Notes: generated from the sequence alone by a model not told the origin. Positions 40,105 to 49,449 are shown, numbered from the stretch's first letter. The stretch: DNA of 64,000 bases from Oscillospiraceae bacterium (GCA_017473015.1 JAFUNP010000016.1:1-64000); one strand, 5' to 3'. Made by a program: numbers and translations.

Positions 40105-40367
40105 ATACAGCAGAACTTATACAGGCGGCCAGAAAATGCGCCGACAGAACAACAGACTGTAAAGACTGCATAATGGCCGGTAAAGACGACTGCCGGGTTC
40201 AGCTGGCAGGTATGCTGGCGGATAAGCTGGAGGAAGCGATAAGTGACCTGGAAGTATTAAAAGAGTGTGAGACTTGTTGCTACAGTGACTATCCGCTAAA
40301 GGAGAATACACCGTGCTGGAAATGTGGTATGAGGCACTGGCGATGGAGAGGTGACCGGGATGAATAA
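40101..40367 (+). CDS. Cys-rich phage protein (88 aa)
   Basis: Two cysteine clusters (CADRTTDCKDCIM and CETCCYSDYP...CWKCGM) suggest zinc binding around a helical middle. Found in the repeated series of Cys-rich early proteins here (40101, 40667, 41096, 41434), which may be related by duplication. Function unknown. Confidence 0.6.
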   Translation: MNTAELIQAARKCADRTTDCKDCIMAGKDDCRVQLAGMLADKLEEAISDLEVLKECETCCYSDYPLKENTPCWKCGMRHWRWRGDRDE

Positions 40368-40677
40368 ATACATAAAAGCTGAACTGCGAAAAATGCAGGA
40401 TAAATATCAAAGAAAGCATGAAGAGGCGCAGCGGAACTATCGTGACACAGGCTATGACAGGTATTATGATGCCCAGGAAAAATACAGCGGTCTTGTACAG
40501 GGGGTACAGCACCTGCTGGACAGCGAAAGTTATATCGAAAAGGGTGTGCAGCTGGAAAAAGTAATAACGAGATGGTCGGTGGCTGTTGAAAATATGCAGT
40601 ATATGCCACCGGACAAAAGAGAAACTGCTATCAATAACCTGTTAATCGATATCAGGAGGATTGCGCATGACGGATAA
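40360..40677 (+). CDS. Hypothetical helical phage protein (105 aa)
   Basis: Starts at ATG 40360, overlapping the previous gene by 8 bases; an in-frame GTG at 40351 is less likely. The sequence is charged and helical with an unusual Tyr/Asp-rich loop (NYRDTGYDRYYDAQEKY). No family recognised. Confidence 0.55.
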   Translation: MNKYIKAELRKMQDKYQRKHEEAQRNYRDTGYDRYYDAQEKYSGLVQGVQHLLDSESYIEKGVQLEKVITRWSVAVENMQYMPPDKRETAINNLLIDIRRIAHDG

Positions 40678-41074
40678 AAAAATTATAAAGGCTTTGGAAT
40701 GTTGTTCAACAGATAATTGTACTCACTGTGTATATGATGACGGGTTAGAAAGTCTGAACGATTGCACATTAAGATTGACAACAGATGCCCTTGACCTTAT
40801 AAACAGGCAACAGTCTGAGATTGATAGGCTGAAAGATGATATTTTCTGTATATCAAACGAAAGAGATGCGTGGAAAGATACTGTAAATACAACAGCAACC
40901 GAAGCAATCAAAGAGTTTATTAACGAACTTATGATACAAATGCCTGAACATATGATGAGAACCAAGCCACAGCCAGAGGAATGGCGTATTAAAAGATGGC
41001 TAAATTTCGCTTTAGATAAACTTTATCCTGAACTGGTAAAAAACGGCAGTTTCTTTGATGACACAAATTTGTAA
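40667..41074 (+). CDS. Phage protein with N-terminal Cys cluster (135 aa)
   Basis: IIKALECCSTDNCTHCVYDD near the start is a cluster common to many Bacillota phage early proteins, followed by a helix with INRQQSEIDRLKDD. CAGGAGG is at the right distance from ATG 40667. Function unknown. Confidence 0.65.
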   Translation: MTDKKIIKALECCSTDNCTHCVYDDGLESLNDCTLRLTTDALDLINRQQSEIDRLKDDIFCISNERDAWKDTVNTTATEAIKEFINELMIQMPEHMMRTKPQPEEWRIKRWLNFALDKLYPELVKNGSFFDDTNL

Positions 41075-41095
41075 AAGAAAAGGTAGGTGTAACTG

Positions 41096-41293
41096 ATGAA
41101 AATTATATATGATGATTTATACGAATTTTCACAAGCGATTATCAGGTGCAATGATACTGCAAACAAAGGAAAGTGTTGCTGGTGTCCGTTTTATGACCGT
41201 TGCCAAATTGACAGTGACGAAAATAGACATATACAATGCGGAGAACTTGCACAAGGAATGATAGGTGGTGCAGACAATGAAATTAAAAAGTAA
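41096..41293 (+). CDS. Small Cys-rich phage protein (65 aa)
   Basis: Four cysteines arranged CCWCPFYDRC and another near the end suggest zinc binding. GGTAGGTG precedes the start. It overlaps the next small gene by 17 bases. Confidence 0.55.
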   Translation: MKIIYDDLYEFSQAIIRCNDTANKGKCCWCPFYDRCQIDSDENRHIQCGELAQGMIGGADNEIKK

Positions 41294-41423
41294 ATCGTTT
41301 GAATACTCTCAGGATTTGGCTTTATTTGTAAACCAAAACAACATTTCGCCCAGCCAGATACGGGCAATAACCTGTAAAGATAGCAAGGCGTTTCAACCAT
41401 ATACATTATTCTGGTGGGAATGA
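41277..41423 (+). CDS. Small phage protein (48 aa)
   Basis: The frame encodes FEYSQDLALFVNQNNISPSQ and ends with YTLFWWE. Small early proteins with a similar YTLFYWE end are familiar in gut phages. GGTGG precedes the ATG at 41277. Confidence 0.5.
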   Translation: MKLKSKSFEYSQDLALFVNQNNISPSQIRAITCKDSKAFQPYTLFWWE

Positions 41424-41433
41424 GGTGACGGCG

Positions 41434-41841
41434 ATGGCTAAAGATTTGATGATAACAACACAAGCCCTGATTGATATATCCAGACGGTGTGTGAACGCCA
41501 AGAGTGTGGATGAGTGTGAAGGCTGTGTGCTGGGTAAAAATATGGAATGCCAGGCGTTTCTGATAAAAGAGCTGGCAGACAGGCTGGATATCAGGCTGCA
41601 GAAAAGGATGATAGAAGAACATCCGGAAAACTACATAGTTCTGCCCTGTCCGATGGGCACAAAAATATTTATGATAGTTTCCACGCTCAGCAGAGCGAAC
41701 CTGCAGTACCATCAGTGGATAAAAGAAACAAAGCTGACCTACAGCAATCTGCAGAGAGTGCTGGATGAGTGGGGAGACAGGGTGTTCCTGACAAGGGATG
41801 AAGCAGAGGAAAGGCTGCACAGCTTTTTCAAAACAAAATAA
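41434..41841 (+). CDS. Phage protein with Cys cluster (135 aa)
   Basis: SRRCVNAKSVDECEGCVLG is the cysteine cluster, followed by a charged helix and a CPMGTKIFMIV strand region. GAGGTGA precedes ATG 41434, making the in-frame GTG at 41425 unlikely. It closes the early operon before a hairpin terminator. Function unknown. Confidence 0.6.
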   Translation: MAKDLMITTQALIDISRRCVNAKSVDECEGCVLGKNMECQAFLIKELADRLDIRLQKRMIEEHPENYIVLPCPMGTKIFMIVSTLSRANLQYHQWIKETKLTYSNLQRVLDEWGDRVFLTRDEAEERLHSFFKTK

Positions 41842-41843
41842 TA

Positions 41844-41882
41844 CAGGCAGCGGTTCGGGTTTTCCGGGCTGCTGTCTTTTTC
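41844..41882 (+). terminator. Terminator at the end of the early operon
   Basis: A GC-rich imperfect stem around a TTTT loop (GCAGC...CGG with CCG...GCTGC) is followed by TCTTTTTC, just upstream of the late regulator gene. Confidence 0.65.
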
Positions 41883-41901
41883 TATTTACAGGGGGTATGG
41901 A

Positions 41902-42213
41902 ATGAAGACTATTGAAGACATCCGAACAGAGTACAGGCAGCGGTGTGAGTTTCTGACGGCCAGCGCCAGGATAAGCAATGCAAGCCGGGGTCTGCAGGAA
42001 AAGGTAAAATATAACCTGGCTACGGTGGAAAAGGTTGAAGCTGTGATAGCCAGCCTGCCGGAGGAAGAGAAGGAAGTGGTAAAAAGGTACTTCAACAGAG
42101 AATACCGGTGGGCGGAAAAGGCTGCTGTAGATATGGGAATGAGCAAGACAACAGTATACAGGCTGCTGGAGAGAGCAGAGGAAAGAGCTGTGAGGCTGTA
42201 TAACCGGCTGTAG
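41902..42213 (+). CDS. Sigma-like late transcription regulator (103 aa)
   Basis: The C-terminal half has a sigma region 4-type helix-turn-helix (LPEEEKEVVKRYFNREYRW then MGMSKTTVYRLLERAEERA). Position directly before the terminase genes and after a terminator matches ArpU/RinA-like activators of phage packaging and structural genes. CAGGGGGG precedes the start. Activation of the late operon is inferred. Confidence 0.75.
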   Translation: MKTIEDIRTEYRQRCEFLTASARISNASRGLQEKVKYNLATVEKVEAVIASLPEEEKEVVKRYFNREYRWAEKAAVDMGMSKTTVYRLLERAEERAVRLYNRL

Positions 42214-42278
42214 TGGGAAAAAGATGGGAAAATTCAGGGCTTTACAGATGATAGAATTAAACCAAAAGGAGAGATACT

Positions 42279-42533
42279 GTGGAAAAGAAAACAAACAAAC
42301 TGAGCGAAGAGGAATTCAGACTGAAGAGAGAAACTGAAAAAAGGGTGGAAGCTGAAGAAAAACTGAAGGTGGAACAGGCCAAAGCAGACCGGCGGCAGCT
42401 GGTGATAACAGTACTGCTGAAAAGACTGGAAACAAAGGCTGTAGAAATAAGCAAAGAAGAATTTGTGGCAGCGGCAAACACAGACCTGATAATCGTGCCT
42501 GCAGAAGACAAATTTACCATTCATATCAGATGA
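42279..42533 (+). CDS. Hypothetical charged phage protein (84 aa)
   Basis: Starts at a GTG with AAAGGAGAG upstream. A long charged helix rich in Glu/Lys/Arg (residues 8-40) is followed by a small strand region. Between the late regulator and terminase it may be a packaging accessory. No family recognised. Confidence 0.5.
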   Translation: MEKKTNKLSEEEFRLKRETEKRVEAEEKLKVEQAKADRRQLVITVLLKRLETKAVEISKEEFVAAANTDLIIVPAEDKFTIHIR

Positions 42534-42563
42534 ATTTTCCGGGGTATAAAAAAGGAGGTACCG

Positions 42564-43145
42564 ATGGGCAGTATTGACTGGGTAAAAATACGAAATGAAT
42601 ATATCTGCAGCGGTATCTCCCAGAGGGAACTGGCTAATAAGTATAATTTGTCTTTAAGCACTTTATCCAAAAGGGCGAAGAAAGAGGACTGGGTTGGTAA
42701 GCGACAGGTGCAGCAAAACAAAACTGCGGCAAAAATGCGGCAGAAGTCAAAGGATGCACAGGTGGAGAAGCGGTTGACCCAGCTGGAGCGCCTGAGCAGG
42801 CTGACAGACAAGCTGATTGACAAGGTGGAGCTGGCCATGGAACAGCTGGATAAATATGTGCTGATGGAGACCACCAGCACTGTGAAAGATGAAAAATTGA
42901 AAAAAGGTACCAAGCGAACAACCAAACGCAGCCAGAAGATAAAAGAAGTCAACAGCAGAGTGATAGACCGCAAGGGACTGCAGGAACTGAGCAGCACGAT
43001 GAAAAATATCAAGGACATTCTGTCGGTAACAAACGGTGATGACGAAGAAGGCGGCAGCGGTGTAATTGAAATAGCAGCGGTACTGGAGCCACCACCGGAT
43101 GAAGATGACCGGGAAACAGTGGCTGAAGGTGGCGAAGATGAGTAA
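42564..43145 (+). CDS. terS: Terminase small subunit
   Basis: The 193-aa protein has an N-terminal HTH (YICSGISQRELANKYNLSLS, then TLSKRAKKEDW), a central coiled coil, and an acidic C-terminus. This is the usual small-terminase layout, recognising the packaging site. GGAGGT precedes the start. It overlaps the large subunit gene by 8 bases. Confidence 0.88.
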   Translation: MGSIDWVKIRNEYICSGISQRELANKYNLSLSTLSKRAKKEDWVGKRQVQQNKTAAKMRQKSKDAQVEKRLTQLERLSRLTDKLIDKVELAMEQLDKYVLMETTSTVKDEKLKKGTKRTTKRSQKIKEVNSRVIDRKGLQELSSTMKNIKDILSVTNGDDEEGGSGVIEIAAVLEPPPDEDDRETVAEGGEDE

Positions 43146-44568
43146 TGTTATATGGACACCACAGCCCAGACAAAGGGCATTTATGGAGCGCTGGGAGGAT
43201 GAGGCGCTGTATGGCGGTGCTGCCGGAGGCGGCAAAAGTGATGCCATGCTGGCAGAAGCTCTCAGACAGGTAGATATAAAAAGCTACAGAGGGATTGTGT
43301 TCAGGCAGACATATCCTCAGCTGGAAGCATTGATAAGCCGAAGCATGGAGCTGTACAAGGCGGCCTACCCGAAGGCCAGATACAATGAGAGTAAAAAAGT
43401 GTGGCTGTTTCCCAGCGGAGCAAAGATATTTTTCGGATATATGCTGCATGAGAAGGACAAATACAACTATCAGGGTAAACCATATGATTTTGTGGGGTTT
43501 GACGAGCTGACACAGTTTACAATGACACAGTACGAATACCTGCGAAGCAGAAACAGACCTACAGGACCGGGTACCAGGGTGTATATGAGGGCTACTGCCA
43601 ACCCCGGCGGTGTAGGACACGGCTGGGTAAAGGAAAGATTTGTGTCCCGGGCAGTGCCCAACACAACGATATACACCAGGGAGACGGTAACAAAGCCAGA
43701 CGGCAGCAAAATTAAGGTAAAAACCAGCAGGATATTTATACCGTCAACAGTATTTGATAATCCGAAGCTGCTGGAAAATGACCCGCATTACATAGCAAGG
43801 CTGGCTATAATGCCGGAGGCTGAAAGAAATGCCCTGCTGTACGGAGACTGGGATTCATTCTCCGGGCAGGTGTTTACTGAATGGGTGAATGATCCGAAAC
43901 ACTATGAGGACAGGACAAGGACTCACGTTATATCTCCGTTCAGGATACCTGCCGGCTGGAAGATATACAGAGGTTTTGACTGGGGTTATTCCAAGCCTTT
44001 CAGTGTAGGGTGGTACCGGATAGACTATTCCGGCAGGATGTACCGTATAAGAGAATTGTACGGCTGTACAGGTGAGCCGGATGTAGGGGTAAAGTGGACT
44101 GCCCAGGAGGTGGCCAAGAAAATCAGGGAGATAGAAACCACCGATGAGAATATAAAGGGCAGAAAAATATTCGGTATAGCTGACCCGGCCATATTCGCAG
44201 AAAATGGCGGCGAAAGCATAGCTGATATGATGGCGAAAGAGGGCGTGTTCTTTGACAAGGGGGACCATACAAGGATAGCCGGCAAGATGCAGATGCATTA
44301 CAGGTTTGCTTTTGACGAGGAAGAAAGACCGATGCTGTATATCTTTTCAACCTGTAAGCACTTCATAAGGACGATACCCACACTGGTCTATGACGAGACC
44401 GATGTGGAAGACATAAACACAAAGACAGAGGACCATATCTATGATGAGTGCAGATATGTGTGTATGGAAAATCCTCTGCCACCGAGGGAAAATATTCTGA
44501 AGAAGATTGACCTGGGAGAAGATCCTCTGAACCAGAGGGTACAGAACAAACGATATTATTTTATTTAG
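43138..44568 (+). CDS. terL: Terminase large subunit
   Basis: The 476-aa packaging motor has Walker A GGAAGGGKS at residues 26-34, a Walker B-like FVGFDELTQ, an arginine-rich region and a C-terminal nuclease domain with GFDWGYSKP and GIADPA. It pumps DNA into the procapsid through the portal. I start at ATG 43138, overlapping the small subunit; upstream in-frame starts lie inside that gene. Length and motifs are normal. Confidence 0.93.
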   Translation: MSNVIWTPQPRQRAFMERWEDEALYGGAAGGGKSDAMLAEALRQVDIKSYRGIVFRQTYPQLEALISRSMELYKAAYPKARYNESKKVWLFPSGAKIFFGYMLHEKDKYNYQGKPYDFVGFDELTQFTMTQYEYLRSRNRPTGPGTRVYMRATANPGGVGHGWVKERFVSRAVPNTTIYTRETVTKPDGSKIKVKTSRIFIPSTVFDNPKLLENDPHYIARLAIMPEAERNALLYGDWDSFSGQVFTEWVNDPKHYEDRTRTHVISPFRIPAGWKIYRGFDWGYSKPFSVGWYRIDYSGRMYRIRELYGCTGEPDVGVKWTAQEVAKKIREIETTDENIKGRKIFGIADPAIFAENGGESIADMMAKEGVFFDKGDHTRIAGKMQMHYRFAFDEEERPMLYIFSTCKHFIRTIPTLVYDETDVEDINTKTEDHIYDECRYVCMENPLPPRENILKKIDLGEDPLNQRVQNKRYYFI

Positions 44569-44577
44569 GAGGCTACA

Positions 44578-46536
44578 ATGGGCATCAAAGAAGATATGGT
44601 TTTTATGCAGGCGGATGCGCTGGCTAATGCGCTGAATAATATGCCTGTGAATATGAGCGGGGCAGGTCAGGCAGCGGTGGATATAAGAAAGACTGCACAG
44701 ACAGAGGAAATAAAACTGCCTATAGGTGAGGAAGAGGTGGCAAAGGCGCTGGCCACACTGCAGAAATACAAGGATGATAAAGCAAGCCTGGAGAGACGAA
44801 TTGTTTCCAACGAACAGTGGTACAAAAGCCGCCACTGGGATGAAATGAGAGGCATGTACAATCAGGGTGACAAAAAGAATGAACAGAGACCGGAGCCGAC
44901 AAGTGCCTGGCTGTTCAACAGTATTGCAAACAAGCACGCGGACATCATGGACAATATACCTATGCCGGCAATACTGCCGAGAGAACCTTTTGACCAGGTA
45001 GATGCCGATACTCTGAGCGAGGTGGTACCTGTTATCCTGGAGCGAAATCATTTTGAGGATACATACTCCAACGCTGCATGGTACAAGTTGAAAAACGGTG
45101 TAAGTGTCACAGGTGTGTTCTGGGACAGCAAAGCAGAAAACGGCCTGGGCGATATTCAGCTGAAAAAGCTGGATGTGCTGAATGTGTTCTGGGAGCACGG
45201 CATCAGTGATATTCAGGAAAGCAAAAACCTGTTTATAGTAAAGCTGATTGACAATGATGTGGCGCAGCAGCGGTACCCACAGCTGAAAGACAGGGATATG
45301 GGCAAGGCTGTGGAAGTGGCCAGGTATGTGCTGGATGATGATGTGGATACATCAGACAAGACACTGGTGGTGGACTGGTATTACAAAAAGGCTGCCGGCA
45401 CAAAGACTGTGCTTCACTTTGCAAAAATTGTAGGTGATGAGCTGGTGTATGCCACAGAAAACGATATATCAATGGCTGAAAGAGGCTGGTATGACCATGG
45501 GCTGTATCCGGTGGTGTTTGATGTGCTGTATCCGGAAGAGGGAACACCGACAGGCTTCGGTTATGTGGACATTATGAGAAGTCCGCAGATGTACATAGAC
45601 AAACTGGACCAGCTGGTGCTGGAGAACACGATGAGAAATGCCAAGACAAGGTATTTTGCCAGAGGTGACGGCACAGTGGATATGGATGAGTTTGCAGACC
45701 TGTCAAAAGAAATTGTAACTGTAAACGGAAACGACATTGACCGGTATGTGAAGAAAATAGAAACCAGCCAGATTGACCTGCAGATACTGGGCTATGTGCA
45801 GTACAAGGTGGACGAGCTGAAGGAGACCAGCGGCAACAGAGATGTGAACCAGGGTTCATCCAGCGGCGGTGTAACTGCAGCAGCGGCTATTTCAGCTTTG
45901 CAGGAAGCAGGCAACAAACTGAGCCGTGATTTTATCAATGCAAGCTACAGACAGTATACAAAGGTAATTGAGTTGGTGATTGAACTGATAAGACAGTTTT
46001 ATGATGTAAGCCGCAATTTCCGCATTGAAGGACCTAACGGCATGTACAGGTTTATCCAGTATTCCAATGCAAAGCTGAAGATGCAGCAGATGGTGCTGCC
46101 GGATGGCAGTCAGGGCGGCCGCAAACCGATATTTGATATCAAGGTATCTGCTCAGAGAAAATCCCCGTTCTCCACACTGACACAGAATGAGCTGGCAAAG
46201 GAGCTGTACGGCGCCGGTTTCTTTAATCCGCGGATGGCTGTACAGGCACTGCCTGCCATAGAGCTGATGGAGTTTGAAGGCAAGGACAAAGTAAAAGAAA
46301 AGATACAGCAGAATTACCGGCAGTTTATGCAGCAGCAGCTTATGGCCATGCAGATGCAGGCAGCGGTACAGGGAAATGTACAGATGCCAGTACAGCCGCG
46401 GCCGGGAAAACAGGATAGCACAGAACAGGGGGGCAGCATCCCGGCGGATAACGGTATAGCAGGGGCTGTGACCAATGCCAATACACCTTACGCACGGCAG
46501 ATGGTGAAAAGAGCACAGCGGAGAGTAGAAGGATGA
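44578..46536 (+). CDS. Portal protein
   Basis: The 652-aa protein lies directly after the large terminase. Regions such as EPTSAWLFNSIANKHADIMD and the late GGVTAAAAISALQEAGNK, with an extended C-terminal helical and Gln-rich tail (about 580-640), fit P22-like long portal proteins. It forms the dodecameric entry ring. AGGAGG is close to the start. Its end overlaps the protease gene by four bases. Confidence 0.85.
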   Translation: MGIKEDMVFMQADALANALNNMPVNMSGAGQAAVDIRKTAQTEEIKLPIGEEEVAKALATLQKYKDDKASLERRIVSNEQWYKSRHWDEMRGMYNQGDKKNEQRPEPTSAWLFNSIANKHADIMDNIPMPAILPREPFDQVDADTLSEVVPVILERNHFEDTYSNAAWYKLKNGVSVTGVFWDSKAENGLGDIQLKKLDVLNVFWEHGISDIQESKNLFIVKLIDNDVAQQRYPQLKDRDMGKAVEVARYVLDDDVDTSDKTLVVDWYYKKAAGTKTVLHFAKIVGDELVYATENDISMAERGWYDHGLYPVVFDVLYPEEGTPTGFGYVDIMRSPQMYIDKLDQLVLENTMRNAKTRYFARGDGTVDMDEFADLSKEIVTVNGNDIDRYVKKIETSQIDLQILGYVQYKVDELKETSGNRDVNQGSSSGGVTAAAAISALQEAGNKLSRDFINASYRQYTKVIELVIELIRQFYDVSRNFRIEGPNGMYRFIQYSNAKLKMQQMVLPDGSQGGRKPIFDIKVSAQRKSPFSTLTQNELAKELYGAGFFNPRMAVQALPAIELMEFEGKDKVKEKIQQNYRQFMQQQLMAMQMQAAVQGNVQMPVQPRPGKQDSTEQGGSIPADNGIAGAVTNANTPYARQMVKRAQRRVEG

Positions 46537-46868
46537 TAATGGTTGCCCTGGGGGAAAACGAAAAGCAATTCACACTGGTGATGACAGGTCATGCAGGATA
46601 TGACGAACCGGGCAAGGATATTGTGTGCAGTGCTGCCAGTATCCTGGTGTACACACTGATTGAAAACATCGGACCTGATAAGTTATCCGGCTGGGTGAAA
46701 GAGGGCAATGTGGTGATCAGATGCCGGTGCAGCCAGGACTCACAGGAGAGGATGGTGCTGAAGGTGATCGGCAGAGGACTGAAGCTGCTGGCACAGCAGA
46801 ACCGGCAGTATATGTATATGTCAGAGCACAGGCTGGACGAAAACGGCGAGCCGATACCTGAACCATAA
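46533..46868 (+). CDS. Prp-like cysteine protease (phage-encoded)
   Basis: The 111-aa protein has the Prp family core TGHAGYDEPGKDIVCSAASI with catalytic His20 and Cys32. In Bacillota, Prp removes an N-terminal extension from ribosomal protein L27 and, in Staphylococcus phages, cuts scaffold and capsid proteins at an LNLQ(F/L)FA motif. Here the next two genes encode scaffold and capsid proteins with FNLQLFS and MNLQLFA near their starts. It overlaps the portal gene by four bases. The role as capsid-maturation protease is a strong inference. Confidence 0.88.
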   Translation: MIMVALGENEKQFTLVMTGHAGYDEPGKDIVCSAASILVYTLIENIGPDKLSGWVKEGNVVIRCRCSQDSQERMVLKVIGRGLKLLAQQNRQYMYMSEHRLDENGEPIPEP

Positions 46869-46880
46869 GAGCAGATAAAA

Positions 46881-46907
46881 GCAGAGGCTTTCACAGTCTC
46901 TGTTTTT
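46881..46907 (+). terminator. Terminator between protease and scaffold genes
   Basis: An 8-bp stem (46881-46888 with 46894-46901, loop TTCAC) is followed by six T residues. It could give less protease than capsid protein. Confidence 0.75.
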
Positions 46908-47013
46908 TGTATGCGGGAAAATAATGGGAAAAGGTCGGGAAAAAAGGAACAGAGGTACAATGTAAAATTAAAGCATAGATAAACAACTATTGACACTTGC
47001 GAAAGGGCATGAG

Positions 47014-47892
47014 ATGAACAGATTTATTTTTAATCTGCAGCTGTTCAGCGAGGGGAGCGGTGGCTCTGCCGGCGGTACAGGTGCAGCAGCCGAGGGAAAC
47101 CGGAACAATGCAGGCGCAGGCAACCTGACAGGTAATGCGGCTACAGGCCAGCAGGTCCGCACCACAGACGGACAGAACACAGTTGATCCGAAAGAGCGAG
47201 AAGCAAAATTCAGAGAACTTATCCGCGGTGAATACAAGGATTTGTACACCAAAGAAACACAGAACATCATTGACAGACGATTCAGGGAAACAAAACAGCT
47301 GGAACAGTACAAAAATGATGTGACTCCTCTGATTGACATGCTGAATTCAAGATACGGCACTACAGATGTTGCCGGCCTGATGAAAGCAGTACAGAGCGAC
47401 TCTGCTATCTGGGAGGCTATGGCCGACAGCCAGGGACTGACTGTGGAGCAGTTTATGACCAAACAGAGGCTGGAAGCTGAAAACGCCAATTTCCGCAGAA
47501 TTATGGAAAACCAGCAGCGACAGCAGCGGGCGCGGGCCACATATCAGCAGTGGCTCAGTGATGCAGAAGAAGTGAAACAGGTGTATCCGGGCTTTGACCT
47601 GGCGGCAGAAAGTGCAAACCCTGAGTTTGTGGCGCTGCTGCAGAGAGGTATCCCTGTGAAACTGGCCTACGAAGTGCTGCATATGGAAGATATTAAAGCA
47701 GGTGCTGCGACGGCAGCCCAGCAGGCGGTGGCCGCAAGTGTGCGTGCCAACGGTATGAGACCTTCTGAAAATGGTGCATCTGCTCAGAGCGGTATCGTGA
47801 CAGGTAAAGTAAACCCTGCCGATATGACAAAAGAACAGAGGCGGGAGCTTGCCCGCAGAGCAGCGCGAGGGGAAATTATCACACTGAAATAG
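47014..47892 (+). CDS. Scaffold protein with Prp cleavage-type motif
   Basis: The 292-aa acidic, Gln/Ala-rich helical protein precedes the capsid gene, the usual scaffold position. It begins MNRFIFNLQLFSEGSGG, where NLQLFS matches the Prp site. A Gly/Ala/Thr-rich disordered part (about 15-55) and long helices follow. I prefer ATG 47014 with GAAAGGG upstream; an in-frame TTG at 46990 is the alternative. It is expected to be removed during maturation. Confidence 0.83.
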   Translation: MNRFIFNLQLFSEGSGGSAGGTGAAAEGNRNNAGAGNLTGNAATGQQVRTTDGQNTVDPKEREAKFRELIRGEYKDLYTKETQNIIDRRFRETKQLEQYKNDVTPLIDMLNSRYGTTDVAGLMKAVQSDSAIWEAMADSQGLTVEQFMTKQRLEAENANFRRIMENQQRQQRARATYQQWLSDAEEVKQVYPGFDLAAESANPEFVALLQRGIPVKLAYEVLHMEDIKAGAATAAQQAVAASVRANGMRPSENGASAQSGIVTGKVNPADMTKEQRRELARRAARGEIITLK

Positions 47893-47919
47893 TTTTCCTT
47901 TCGCAAAAGAGAGGACACT

Positions 47920-48936
47920 ATGGAAAGAAAATTTAAAATTAACACATTTGAGATGAACCTGCAGCTTTTTGCCGGTAATCTGAATACAAACGTAACAACT
48001 CAGACAGGCGAAGGTCAGGACCTTTCTCCTGAAATGAAAACATTCTACTCCAAGTATCTGATTGATACAGCGGAGCCAAAGCTGGTACATGACCAGTTTG
48101 CACAGAAACACGACATTCCAAAGAATGGCGGTAAAACAATCGAATTCAGAAAATATGACAGTCTGCCAAAGGCAACAACTCCACTGGTGGAAGGCGTAAC
48201 ACCTGACGGCAGAAAGCTGAGCGTAACAAAAATCGAAGCAACTGTAGACCAGTTCGGCGATTATATCACACTGTCTGATATGCTGATTCTGACAGCTATC
48301 GACAACAACCTGGTACAGGCTACAAAACTGCTGGGCTCCCAGTCCGGCAGAACTCTGGACACAATCACAAGAGAAGTTATCAACGGCGGTACAAACGTAC
48401 AGTATGCAAACGGTGAGGTAACAAGCCGTGAAGCGCTGACAGTGGACCACAAACTGACAGTGGCTGCCATCAAGAGAGCTGTGCGCTTCCTGAAAGCACA
48501 GAACGCTGAAACAATTGACGGCGACTATGTGGCTATCATTCACCCTGACACAGAATACGACATCATGAACGATGACGAATGGATGTATGCAAACATGTAT
48601 GCAGGCTCCACAAGACTGTTTGAAGGTGAAATCGGTAAAATTGCCGGTGTAAGATTTGTATCCACAACAGAAGCCAAAATCTTCCCTGCAGCTACATCAT
48701 CCGGCAAGGATGTTTACTCCACACTGGTGCTGGGCGACAATGCATACGGCACAACAGGTGTTGAAGGCGGTGGTCTGCAGCACATTGTAAAACAGCTGGG
48801 CAGCGGCGGTACAGCAGACCCTCTGAACCAGAGAGCAACAGTGGGCTGGAAAGCTGTGAAAACTGCAGTGAGACTGGTGGAACCTTACATGGTAAGAATT
48901 GAAACCTGTTCTACATTCGATTCAGGCGCTAACTGA
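47920..48936 (+). CDS. Major capsid protein, N4-gp56 family
   Basis: The 338-aa protein has the N4-gp56 family signatures: YSKYLIDTAEPKLVHDQFA, KTIEFRKYDSLP, and the LTPL-like TTPLVEGVTPDGRKL, then HPDTEYDI and FVSTTEAKIF. Its first residues are MERKFKINTFEMNLQLFAGN, containing a Prp-type NLQLFA site that would release about 16 residues. GAGAGGAC precedes the start. This capsid family is typical of short-tailed phages. Confidence 0.93.
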   Translation: MERKFKINTFEMNLQLFAGNLNTNVTTQTGEGQDLSPEMKTFYSKYLIDTAEPKLVHDQFAQKHDIPKNGGKTIEFRKYDSLPKATTPLVEGVTPDGRKLSVTKIEATVDQFGDYITLSDMLILTAIDNNLVQATKLLGSQSGRTLDTITREVINGGTNVQYANGEVTSREALTVDHKLTVAAIKRAVRFLKAQNAETIDGDYVAIIHPDTEYDIMNDDEWMYANMYAGSTRLFEGEIGKIAGVRFVSTTEAKIFPAATSSGKDVYSTLVLGDNAYGTTGVEGGGLQHIVKQLGSGGTADPLNQRATVGWKAVKTAVRLVEPYMVRIETCSTFDSGAN

Positions 48937-48996
48937 TAATACAAGGCGGTGTAGCTGTCATTCACTGCCTGACATTTTAAAAGGAGATTTTGAAAT

Positions 48997-49446
48997 ATGG
49001 CTGGACAACAGAATAAAACCGCCAACAAAGAAGGCGAAAATCCGGTAGCAGAAAATGCAATGCCGGATGTGAACGCAATGGTAGAAGAAATTCTGAAAAA
49101 AGCACAGATGTCCGCAGAGGAAATCGTGAACAACGCTGTGGCAAAAGCCGGTGAGATTATGGCACAGGCACAGCAGGCAGCACAGCAGACTGCAGAAAAA
49201 GCAGAGGCAGTACCGGATGACGGCGATGAGCTGGTGGAAATCAGACTGCCGCTGAAAAAGGGTGAAAGCGATCTGTTTGTAGCTGTAAACGGCGTACCGA
49301 TTCAGATTCAGCGCGGTAAAACTGTGAAGGTTAAGAAAAAGTTTGCTGAAGTAATCAGAAACTCTGTAGACCAGGACGAGGCAACACTGCTGATGATCAG
49401 CGGTCTGACAGCTGAATTTGAAAGCAAACGTAATGAATTTATCTGA
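48997..49446 (+). CDS. Head-associated phage protein (149 aa)
   Basis: An acidic/Ala-rich helical N-terminal half (about 20-75) is followed by a small beta domain (ELVEIRLPLKKGESDLF, then NGVPIQIQRGKTVKVKK). It follows the capsid gene after a small hairpin, with AAGGAG before the start. This small domain recurs in many phage head modules; it may decorate or complete the head. Function not established. Confidence 0.6.
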   Translation: MAGQQNKTANKEGENPVAENAMPDVNAMVEEILKKAQMSAEEIVNNAVAKAGEIMAQAQQAAQQTAEKAEAVPDDGDELVEIRLPLKKGESDLFVAVNGVPIQIQRGKTVKVKKKFAEVIRNSVDQDEATLLMISGLTAEFESKRNEFI

Positions 49447-49449
49447 TTT

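Noticed and set aside
48943-48974. Imperfect hairpin after the capsid gene
   Set aside because: Eight base pairs with an 11-base loop and no T-run; too weak to call.
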